Shown in pieces: positions 13,186-19,186 of a stretch of 38,275 nucleotides of DNA. Source of the stretch: a virus; IMG/VR virus record IMGVR_UViG_3300037840_000056, positions 1 to 38,275 of that record; one strand, written 5' to 3'. The notes below the pieces were generated by a model, which did no database searches, had not been told where the DNA came from, and worked only from the letters and a program-made list of their open reading frames with translations. How positions within the stretch are numbered: position 1 is the first letter of the stretch; every line of letters starts with the position of its first letter. The translations under genes and the position numbers were made by a program.

Positions 13186-13835
13186 TTCGGCAGGCTCTCG
13201 AACCGCTCGAAGATGGGTAGGGGTTGGGTCGCCCAGGTTCGGTTGAGCCCACGAATCAGCTTTGGAACGTTGATGTCCGGCCCATACTTGATGTATGTGC
13301 CGTCCATGGAAGTGCAACCCATCTGACGCGCCCGCAGTAGACGACCGGGCTGGCAACGACCCATGTGGACCTGCTTCCCTGCGTTGCGCGCACGAGCCGC
13401 CAGCCCTTCGGCAGCTGCACTGATCTTCCATTCCTTCTTAGGGTCGTCATCTTTGGTCCCTCCGAGGAACAAGCAGTCGAGCTCATCCCATGGCCAATGC
13501 AGATCCTCGGCTCCTGTCTGAGCCACCACGGCGACCTTGAATCCCATCTCGCGGATGATCGGCGCGAACTCCAAGCCGCGGCGCTGAGACTCCACCGGGT
13601 CGGGATACGCGTCTGGGCTCACCACAAACAAGGCCGTGCGCGGCAGGCGGTCGAGGTAGTCCAGATAGCGGTCAGTGTCGGCGTTGAACCTCATGCCAAT
13701 GTCGGCTGCCCAGAACGGGAACCAGTCGATGCGCCGATGCAGGCTGTTGCCCACCTGACACATCAACCCAATGTCGTGCGCTGCCAGCATCCTGGCGGTC
13801 GCCTCGTTGCCACTCGCCCCACTCAGGTACTTCAT
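13182..13835 (-). CDS. dpdA: DpdA-like 7-deazaguanine DNA transglycosylase
   Basis: 217 residues. The TIM-barrel-like pattern with WAADIG (42-47), TALFVVSPDAYPD (67-79), FKVAVVAQTG (99-108), DCLFLGGT (120-127) and HMGRCQPGRLLRA (157-169) before CTSMDGT (174-180) matches the short phage DpdA relatives of tRNA-guanine transglycosylase. DpdA proteins exchange guanine in DNA for preQ0 or a derivative and so shield phage DNA from restriction. The ATGA overlap with the YhhQ-like gene supports a joint pathway. No preQ0 synthesis genes are seen, so the base must come from the host or be imported. Its DNA target is inferred from family and context. Confidence 0.75.
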   Translation of the reverse strand: MKYLSGASGNEATARMLAAHDIGLMCQVGNSLHRRIDWFPFWAADIGMRFNADTDRYLDYLDRLPRTALFVVSPDAYPDPVESQRRGLEFAPIIREMGFKVAVVAQTGAEDLHWPWDELDCLFLGGTKDDDPKKEWKISAAAEGLAARARNAGKQVHMGRCQPGRLLRARQMGCTSMDGTYIKYGPDINVPKLIRGLNRTWATQPLPIFERFESLPK

Positions 13836-14403
13836 GCGGGCAGCAGGCCCTCGTTGACCGGGAGGCGCTTGCGGAGCGCCCAGGCAGCCGTGCCACCGAT
13901 GAGGGTGACGATCCACAGCTTGCCGACGATCAGCCCAGCCAGGTTGCCCGAGTACGGGATGCCCGCCAGCTTCAAGAAGATCAGGCTGTCAGCGACCGCG
14001 GCCACGATCCCGCTCGCGATCACCGCAGGGACGAACCAGCGGCGCTGGAGTGGCGTGTAGACCGCGAAGTCGAGCGATTCAGAGATCAGGAACGTGACAC
14101 CCGACGCCACAGCGATGGCCGGCGAGCTCACCCACCACGACACCAGAGCCGCGATCAGGATCGCCGCCACGCCCAGCAACCGTCCTCCTGCCCTCTGCAC
14201 CACGTCACGGGCTGGGAAGGTCACCGCGGCCACGTAGACACCCGCAGGGGCCACCAGGCCGACCCAACTGGCACCGTGTAGGTGCCAAACGATGTGGGCG
14301 TACTCAGGCCGAACGGCAGCCCGTGGACGATGAAGTAGTTCGCCAGAATGATCGCCCCGACGTAGACGGCCATGGCGACAGCAGCGATGGTGCGGGTTCT
14401 CAT
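13832..14403 (-). pseudogene. yhhQ: YhhQ-like preQ0/queuosine-precursor transporter, frameshifted
   Basis: The N-terminal frame (14403 down to about 14262) encodes a hydrophobic segment and ends in GTYTVPVG. The same protein continues in a second frame as GLVAPAGVYVAAVTFPARD and so on to 13832, with the VUT/YhhQ family pattern SESLDFAVYTPLQRR and several membrane helices. One missing base near 14259-14266 (TTGGGTCGG on the minus strand) restores a single protein of about 190 residues. The family imports preQ0/preQ1. It is either a real mutation, programmed frameshifting or a sequencing slip. It overlaps genes on both sides by ATGA. Confidence 0.78.
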
Positions 14404-14657
14404 TGGGTCTCCTTGTCGGTTGACACGTAATCCTCAAACCACCACTCGCCGTACAGCGCCTTGAGTGCCTTCGCCATGTCGGTGCTCCGATAGCCCTGCG
14501 CGAGCACCTCAGCCCTGGCCGCCTCAGCTACCGCCGTCAGCAAGGAGTTTTCGGTCGCCAGTTGGCGCAACATCGCTCGCTGGGCATCCTCGCGGTCGGG
14601 ATCGGATGATTTAAAACGTTTATCCTGGTCAGCGCCCATTTCAGGAGGATTGTTCAC
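14400..14657 (-). CDS. Helical hypothetical protein
   Basis: 85 residues, almost entirely alpha-helical (REDAQRAMLRQLATENSLLT, AEAARAEVLAQGYRSTDMAK) with a short acidic end. The GTG at 14657 overlaps the nuclease gene's stop (GTGA). Function unknown. Confidence 0.68.
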   Translation of the reverse strand: MNNPPEMGADQDKRFKSSDPDREDAQRAMLRQLATENSLLTAVAEAARAEVLAQGYRSTDMAKALKALYGEWWFEDYVSTDKETQ

Positions 14658-14986
14658 CGGAGCACCTCCTCGATGGTGCCGTCACGCCACTGGTACGGCC
14701 TCCAGACGTGGGTCTCCGCGTTGGCGTGGGTCAGCGCGAACAGCCAATCCTGCTGAGCCGGGGTAAGGCGTCCGTCCGCCGACTTGAGCTCGGCCCAGAT
14801 GACCCGCTCGCGCACCATGCACAGGTCGGGCCAGCCGGCGGCGTCGCTGCCTGACATCGCTGTCGTCCAGCGACCGTGACGGTCCAGCCCGGGACGAACG
14901 TGGAAGACGCGCCACTTGAAGGTCTCGGCCAGGTCGATGACCGCCTCGAGCAGATCGTTCTCGCTCATCTTGAGAAGTTCGGTCAT
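14654..14986 (-). CDS. VRR-NUC domain nuclease
   Basis: 110 residues, a whole single-domain VRR-NUC protein. GWPDLCMV (51-58) gives D54, and IWAELKSADGRLTPAQQDWL (63-82) gives E66 and K68 of the PD-(D/E)xK site plus the downstream Gln. Stand-alone phage VRR-NUC proteins act on branched DNA as Holliday-junction-resolvase-like enzymes. Together with the Erf-like annealing protein it would resolve recombination or packaging intermediates. The ATG at 14986 overlaps the preceding stop (ATGA). Confidence 0.85.
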   Translation of the reverse strand: MTELLKMSENDLLEAVIDLAETFKWRVFHVRPGLDRHGRWTTAMSGSDAAGWPDLCMVRERVIWAELKSADGRLTPAQQDWLFALTHANAETHVWRPYQWRDGTIEEVLR

Positions 14987-15249
14987 TTGCCACACATCCA
15001 GCACTTGCCTTCTTCGGCCCAGGTGATCCGCTGGTTCAGAGTCATAGCCACCGCATCCCAGAACACCTTCGCGGCACCCTCGGGTGTGTATGTCTGACCG
15101 AACGTCATCTCGCCTGTGACCAAATCCCACGTCACCAGATCGTCGCCACCGTTGCTGATTAGGAAGAGGTTGGCAGCGGTCGGGTCGTGGAGCGTGATGC
15201 CGCCCGCTCCTGGGTCAGTGATGCTGAAGCCACCCTCATCCTCGGTCAT
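14983..15249 (-). CDS. Hypothetical protein with C-terminal CxxC
   Basis: 88 residues. A beta-rich start (FSITDPGAGGITLHDPTAANL) is followed by a helix and ends in CWMCGK, a single CxxC. The first 50 residues look like a small beta-sandwich. The ATGA overlap at 15246-15249 fixes the start. No family is assigned. Confidence 0.68.
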   Translation of the reverse strand: MTEDEGGFSITDPGAGGITLHDPTAANLFLISNGGDDLVTWDLVTGEMTFGQTYTPEGAAKVFWDAVAMTLNQRITWAEEGKCWMCGK

Positions 15250-15407
15250 CGCCACTTTCTCGTCAGGTCGATGTAGTCGCTGCGGCCCGAGTCGCGCCAC
15301 CAAGGACGGCGCTTGGGACGCGCAACGCGGTAGACGACTGCGGCGATGAGGGCGCACGCGAGGCCGAAGGTGATCGCGTAGGCATCGAACAGGGCGCCGT
15401 TCGTCAT
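15246..15407 (-). CDS. Single-pass small membrane protein
   Basis: 53 residues: a hydrophobic helix at about 6-27 (LFDAYAITFGLACALIAAVVY), then a strongly basic tail (RVARPKRRPWWRDSGR). The positive-inside rule would put the C-terminus in the cytoplasm. ATGA overlaps at both ends show coupling. Function unknown. Confidence 0.65.
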   Translation of the reverse strand: MTNGALFDAYAITFGLACALIAAVVYRVARPKRRPWWRDSGRSDYIDLTRKWR

Positions 15408-15616
15408 GCTCGGTGTCCCGCGTCGAGGAGCCGTTGGTACGCCTCGTAACTCCGTTGCTCGGGCTGAGTCCGGTCGAACATGCGGTCCATGGTGCGCCCC
15501 TCATCGTCGAACTTGGCCACTCGCTCACGGGACGCGAGCGCGGCGGGGCACGGGTGGTCCTTGATCCACGCGAGGCAAGCCTTCATGTCGCCGCCCCAGT
15601 CCGTGATCTCGGTCAT
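15404..15616 (-). CDS. Small hypothetical protein
   Basis: 70 residues, charged and mostly helical (DWGGDMKACLAWIKDHPC ... RSYEAYQRLLDAGHRA). The ATG at 15616 overlaps the upstream stop (ATGA) and the 3' end overlaps the next gene in the same way. No family is recognised. Confidence 0.65.
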   Translation of the reverse strand: MTEITDWGGDMKACLAWIKDHPCPAALASRERVAKFDDEGRTMDRMFDRTQPEQRSYEAYQRLLDAGHRA

Positions 15617-15900
15617 CGCTTGCCTCCCAGCAGTTGGGTCACGACGGCCTTGCCAGTGTCGGAGAGGTCGTCGATCCAGGCATCGGGTGCGGGACTCGGG
15701 CACTCGTGTATGGGGGTCAAGATGCCCTCGGTCTCGTAGTACTCGGCGTAGGGGCAGCAAGGCCCGGGGTCGCGCTTGGCCACCTCGTAGTCGAACCGCT
15801 CGAGGATGACCCGGAAGGCGGCGACGATGGTGTCCTCGCCGTAGTCCGCGATCGTCTCGGTGATGGTGTCGAGAGCGGTACGGAACCGCCGTTCGTCCAT
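15613..15900 (-). CDS. Helical hypothetical protein with Cys pair
   Basis: 95 residues. A helical first half (FRTALDTITETIADYGEDTIVAAFRVILERF-type pattern, broken into two helices) is followed by PCCPY and a later HECPSP. The ATG at 15900 was chosen because GAGGAGG lies six bases upstream. An earlier in-frame ATG at 15978 overlaps the upstream gene and remains possible (121 residues). Function unknown. Confidence 0.66.
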   Translation of the reverse strand: MDERRFRTALDTITETIADYGEDTIVAAFRVILERFDYEVAKRDPGPCCPYAEYYETEGILTPIHECPSPAPDAWIDDLSDTGKAVVTQLLGGKR

Positions 15901-15968
15901 GGCTGCCTCCTCTGTTCGATTCTTGCGGACCAGTTGACGCGCCGAGCGCCCCTGGGGCCAGCCACGGT

Positions 15969-16148
15969 TCACGGGCATATCCAGCCTCCGACCACGGCCT
16001 CATTACATCCCCCGTAGGGGTGGGTGAGGACCGCACAGTGCGGGCACGCGGGTGCCGACGGTTGCCAGGTGATGCCGCCGACTAGCAGGAGCGCGACGCC
16101 CAGGATGACACCGAGCGAGACGCCGACGAGGAAGTGGGCCAGCGTCAT
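15969..16148 (-). CDS. Small membrane protein with a Cys cluster
   Basis: 59 residues: an N-terminal transmembrane helix (about 5-27, LVGVSLGVILGVALLLVGGI) followed by a short segment with CPHC, a later C and a terminal CP. The four Cys and the His could bind zinc on one side of the membrane. The ATG overlaps the stop of the annealing-protein gene (ATGA). No family is recognised. Confidence 0.65.
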   Translation of the reverse strand: MTLAHFLVGVSLGVILGVALLLVGGITWQPSAPACPHCAVLTHPYGGCNEAVVGGWICP

Positions 16149-16852
16149 TTCGTCGTCAGGTGGTCGATCAGGACCCCCGCCTGGGTCTTGGAGAGGTTGT
16201 GGAGGCCCTCGGGGGCCGGTGGGGCGACCGAGTCGATGAGATCGGTCCACTCGCTCGGGGCGTAGCCGCCCTCGTCGAGCAGGCGCTTCAAGTAGCCGAG
16301 CTGCTTTGAGGTGGCCAGGTCGGTGCTCGGGGCCTGCGCGCGCTCGGAGCGGACCATCTGCACCGACTCTTCCAACTGCTCGACGAGGGGCGGGGCGGGC
16401 GGGACGAACGTGGGTTGGGACGAACGGGTGCGGGGCTTCGGCTTATCGCGCTGCATCGCCCGTTCGCCGTCGTCGTCGGGGTCGGCCACTATGCCCAGGA
16501 TCGCGCTGTAGGCGTACCGGCGCATGTACGTGATCGCAGAGCCTTGATCCTGCGGCGTGTCCTTGGGCATGAACAGCGGCGTCTCAGCCTCCATGAACTC
16601 GCCCGACGCCCCGTGTGACAGGCGGGTAATGAGGGTCGGGCCGGCGTTGAACTGGGACTCGCCGGGGAACTGGACCACCACCAGACCGAGGCTCGAGAGC
16701 ACTGGGTCACACGACGCCTTGATTGTCCACAGGTCGGCGTACTTGCTCTTGAAGAACGGGTTGGTGGCCGACTTCGGCACGCTGACCTCGGACTTGTGGA
16801 ACTCAACCAGGGCAGCGGTCAGGAACTTGGTGCTCTCTGAAGTACGGATCAT
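16145..16852 (-). CDS. erf: Erf-family single-strand DNA annealing protein
   Basis: 235 residues. The core pattern is typical of Erf recombinases: NPFFKSKYADLWTIK (31-45), SSLGLVVVQFPGE (53-65), ITRLSHGASGEFMEAETPLF (75-94), GSAITYMRRYAYSAILGIV (104-122) and DPDDDGE (124-130). The C-terminal 100 residues are linker-like with a final helical segment. It anneals complementary single strands and would support recombination or genome circularisation. The ATG at 16852 is used; an earlier GTG at 16879 is possible, and neither has a good ribosome binding site. Confidence 0.88.
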   Translation of the reverse strand: MIRTSESTKFLTAALVEFHKSEVSVPKSATNPFFKSKYADLWTIKASCDPVLSSLGLVVVQFPGESQFNAGPTLITRLSHGASGEFMEAETPLFMPKDTPQDQGSAITYMRRYAYSAILGIVADPDDDGERAMQRDKPKPRTRSSQPTFVPPAPPLVEQLEESVQMVRSERAQAPSTDLATSKQLGYLKRLLDEGGYAPSEWTDLIDSVAPPAPEGLHNLSKTQAGVLIDHLTTK

Positions 16853-16885
16853 GCGTCCCACTGTATCCCATCGGGTCACGCTAGG

Positions 16886-17122
16886 TCAAGGGGTGTCGGA
16901 CTCGGCCTTCTCGGCTTCGAGAACCCTGGTCCGGGCCTCGGCCACGTCCCGACGGTCCACCGAGTCCGTGAGCTGCTGATTGACCAGCGCGTGCACGTCG
17001 TCGAGCTTGTTGGTGTTCTGCCTCGCGATCCGCCCGTTGCGGTAGCCCAGGTAGGCAATCACCAGCACTCCGAACGCGATGATGTCCTGCACCGGGTCGG
17101 TTCCCACCACCACGCCCGCCAC
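16886..17122 (-). CDS. DUF2746-like membrane protein with coiled coil (lysis cassette)
   Basis: 78 residues from the GTG at 17122. One membrane helix (VQDIIAFGVLVIAYLGY) is followed by a charged coiled coil (LDDVHALVNQQLTDSVDRRDVAEARTRVLEAE in two parts). This layout matches DUF2746-type actinophage proteins found beside holins. The previous gene ends in CTGA, so a CTG start at 17137 (83 residues) would restore the usual overlap. It is probably a holin-associated or spanin-like helper. Confidence 0.66.
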   Translation of the reverse strand: MAGVVVGTDPVQDIIAFGVLVIAYLGYRNGRIARQNTNKLDDVHALVNQQLTDSVDRRDVAEARTRVLEAEKAESDTP

Positions 17123-17133
17123 GTCTGCGACCG

Positions 17134-17289
17134 TCAGAAGTGGACGAGGCCGGAAGTCGTCGTGTAGGTCAGGATGAACCCGACCGCGAGCAGGCATAGC
17201 CCGAGGGCAACAAGGCTCTTGGACTGGATGAACGCCACGGCGAACACGATGGCCGCCGCCAGGGCGAAGATGAACCCCCAGACCGGCAT
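17134..17289 (-). CDS. Small two-helix membrane protein, holin candidate
   Basis: 51 residues, nearly all hydrophobic: helix 1 at about 4-19 (WGFIFALAAAIVFAVAF) and helix 2 at about 25-41 (VALGLCLLAVGFILTYT), joined by a short QSKS loop. The ATG overlaps the stop of the preceding holin-like gene (TGATG). Size, topology and position after the lysin suggest a holin or antiholin. Confidence 0.68.
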   Translation of the reverse strand: MPVWGFIFALAAAIVFAVAFIQSKSLVALGLCLLAVGFILTYTTTSGLVHF

Positions 17290-17576
17290 CAGGCTGCCGC
17301 TGGAGCGGCGGGAGGTCCGGGAGGCCCTGCTGGACCGGCGGGTCCCGGAGGGCCAACGGGTCCGGCAACCGGCGTCGGGTTGACGGCAGTCGTTGCCTGG
17401 GCCGCGGCCGAGGTAGCGAGGGTGCCGCCGAGCAGGAAGCTCCCGACCGCGGCGATCAGCCCGAGGGCGTCGGTGCCGTTGATGGTGCCCGTGGCGGCCA
17501 GGCCCGCGACGGCGCCGATGATGGCGAGGCCCGCGATGAGGTGCTGGATGCCCGGTGAGTTGAGGAGCGCGCTCAC
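17289..17576 (-). CDS. Holin-like membrane protein with collagen-like tail
   Basis: 95 residues. There are two hydrophobic helices (about 11-32, LIAGLAIIGAVAGLAATG, and 38-58, LGLIAAVGSFLLGGTLATS) and an Ala/Thr linker. The C-terminal tail of about 20 residues is made of Gly-Pro-X triplets (GPVGPPGPAGPAG). The GTG at 17576 overlaps the lysin stop (GTGA). Two helices and the position next to the lysin support a holin. The collagen-like tail is unusual for a holin and echoes the fibre genes, though it is Pro-rich rather than Gln-rich. Confidence 0.72.
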   Translation of the reverse strand: MSALLNSPGIQHLIAGLAIIGAVAGLAATGTINGTDALGLIAAVGSFLLGGTLATSAAAQATTAVNPTPVAGPVGPPGPAGPAGPPGPPAAPAAA

Positions 17577-18187
17577 GACGGGAGCTGCTCTGAGTGCCAG
17601 GCCGATGCCGGCGGGCCGGTCTCCTGCCACCAGTGCCATGCGGTCGTGCCGATGACACCGAAGACGTGGAGCTGGCCTCCGATGATGATGCTGGTCATGG
17701 TCTCTCCTTCTTTGAGGTTGTCGGGTGGTTGCGGTGGGGGGTCGACGCCGGGCCAGTAGTCGGCCACCACGGACTCGTCGTAGGGACCGTGGTCGATCCA
17801 CTGATGGGCGACTGAGCCGGGGTAGAGCTCGGGGCCGATGCCCGGGTAGGCGGCGATCCAGTAGTGGGGCTGATCGATGTCGGCCGCGTCGAAGGCGTCG
17901 CGGACCTGTTGCCAGATGGCGGCCGAGCAATAGATCGTCGGGTCCACCCCCATGACACGCCGGGCACGGACCCATATCACCGCAGTTTGCGGCGTCATAT
18001 CGCCGGTCTCGCAATCGCCCACGATCCCGTCGTCGGTCGTTGGGAACACCGCGATGCCCACGACCCGGCCCGGGTACATGGCGTCGACCTGGGCGTAGTT
18101 CTTGTAGACGCCGTCGACGTAGGCGCCGTAGAGGTCGAACCCCGCAGGCAGATTGGCCGGCGTGACGGAATCAGCCATGCGCCTCAT
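17573..18187 (-). CDS. Endolysin, GH25/DUF1906-like glycosidase
   Basis: 204 residues. Residues about 15-150 follow the DUF1906/GH25-type barrel of actinobacterial lysins: GFDLYGAYVDGVYKNY, then GDCETGD (57-63) whose D58 and E60 match the DxE catalytic pair, IWVRARRVMGVDPTIYCS, HYWIAAYPG and VAHQWIDHG. Residues 163-204 form a small C-terminal segment, perhaps a truncated wall-binding domain. It cleaves peptidoglycan and is followed at once by holin-like genes. The start at 18187 has GGGG upstream; 18178 is the alternative ATG. Confidence 0.8.
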   Translation of the reverse strand: MRRMADSVTPANLPAGFDLYGAYVDGVYKNYAQVDAMYPGRVVGIAVFPTTDDGIVGDCETGDMTPQTAVIWVRARRVMGVDPTIYCSAAIWQQVRDAFDAADIDQPHYWIAAYPGIGPELYPGSVAHQWIDHGPYDESVVADYWPGVDPPPQPPDNLKEGETMTSIIIGGQLHVFGVIGTTAWHWWQETGPPASAWHSEQLPS

Positions 18188-18211
18188 GATGACCCCAGGC
18201 TACTCAGCAGG

Positions 18212-18709
18212 TCAGTCGTCGGGGCGGACTACCGGGGGGCGCAGCGACGGGTTGCGGAGCGAACGCTGGAGCACCTTCTTCTTCTGCGAGTTCATCAGGC
18301 GCAGCTTGGCCTGGCGCGACCTGTAGGCGAAGAGGGCCTCGCGCTCCTCGTACTCCTTGTCGGACATGACCCCGTTGTAGGTGACCCAGACCCCGTAGGT
18401 GCCGTCGTCGGCCTTGGCCGACTCGATCTTCCACTTCGACCTCGGGTCACGCTCGCGCAGCGAGTTGCGCATGTTGCCCACCCGGGCCCGGGCGATGTCC
18501 TTGTTCTTGAGGTCGCGCAGCACCCTGGCGCGCCGCCCTGGGGTGGACTTGAGCGGGGCGAGCCGGCGATACCAGCTCTGCATGTTCGGCTTCCACGCGA
18601 CGACCTTGGTGGGCTTGGGCACGTCCCACTCGATCGTGATGCCCCAGGACTCCAGCGTCTCGCCGCGGTTGGGGACTCGGCGGAGCCGTGGTTCGTCAGG
18701 TACTGCCAT
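18212..18709 (-). CDS. Basic hypothetical protein
   Basis: 165 residues. An N-terminal beta-like region (GETLESWGITIEWDVPKPT) is followed by a strongly basic helical part (RRARVLRDLKNKDIARARVG) and a C-terminal basic tail. The ATG at 18709 overlaps the upstream gene by 14 bases; longer in-frame starts give Ser/Pro-rich antisense-like sequence. It may bind DNA or RNA; no family is recognised. Confidence 0.66.
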   Translation of the reverse strand: MAVPDEPRLRRVPNRGETLESWGITIEWDVPKPTKVVAWKPNMQSWYRRLAPLKSTPGRRARVLRDLKNKDIARARVGNMRNSLRERDPRSKWKIESAKADDGTYGVWVTYNGVMSDKEYEEREALFAYRSRQAKLRLMNSQKKKVLQRSLRNPSLRPPVVRPDD

Positions 18710-19046
18710 CGAGGACGGACGGGTCCACGTCGGCCCATTTGGGGCGCTCCTGGGTGCCGCTGTAGGGCCGATCTGCCGCGGTGGGCTCAGGGGCCTCCTC
18801 AGGCTCGGAGACGGCCTCTGGAGCGGTAGGAGGGGCGTGTCCGTTGGACGGGGCCACCCGCTCGTTCTCGTAGAGCCAGAGCCACAGGGCGTCGATGATG
18901 GCATCGGTGACCGTGTGGATGTCGGGCACACCGCGGGCGATGACGGTCTGGACCGCGTCGACCTGGATCTCGGGGATGCGCACGGCGCGCTGGACGGCGG
19001 GGCCGTAGAGGTCGGGGTCGGTCGATCTGGTATGGCGGCGTCTCAC
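18696..19046 (-). CDS. Hypothetical protein with acidic linker
   Basis: 116 residues. A helical first half (VDAVQTVIARGVPDIHTVTDAI-type) is followed by an acidic Pro/Glu-rich linker (EAVSEPEEAPEPT) and a short end. The GTG at 19046 overlaps the upstream small zinc gene (GTGA). Function unknown. Confidence 0.66.
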   Translation of the reverse strand: MRRRHTRSTDPDLYGPAVQRAVRIPEIQVDAVQTVIARGVPDIHTVTDAIIDALWLWLYENERVAPSNGHAPPTAPEAVSEPEEAPEPTAADRPYSGTQERPKWADVDPSVLDGST

Positions 19047-19156
19047 AGGTCCACCGGCTCAGGAGGAAACGGCTGCTCAGAAGGGCGACACCGATTGCAC
19101 AGGTACACGCCGGGAGGACCGTAGAACATGTGCCCGCAGCGGCGGCAGTACCTCAC
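19043..19156 (-). CDS. 37-residue zinc-ribbon peptide
   Basis: Reads MRYCRRCGHM, then YLCNRC, then a Pro-rich end. The two CxxC knuckles 15 residues apart are a complete minimal zinc ribbon. The GTG at 19156 lies seven bases after TACGCT, and the stop overlaps the next gene (GTGA). It is the first gene after the large internal virion protein, so it may head the lysis and early transcript. Confidence 0.65.
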   Translation of the reverse strand: MRYCRRCGHMFYGPPGVYLCNRCRPSEQPFPPEPVDL

Positions 19157-19163
19157 GAACCCC

Positions 19164-19169
19164 AGCGTA
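19164..19169 (-). promoter_or_regulatory. Possible -10 element (TACGCT) after the virion genes
   Basis: TACGCT-GGGGTTC-GTG on the minus strand, in the 30-base gap between the 1356-residue gene and the zinc-ribbon gene. The GGGG may alternatively be a weak ribosome binding site. An internal promoter here would separate virion genes from lysis and early genes. Confidence 0.35.
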
Positions 19170-19186
19170 TTACAGCGTGACCCGCT

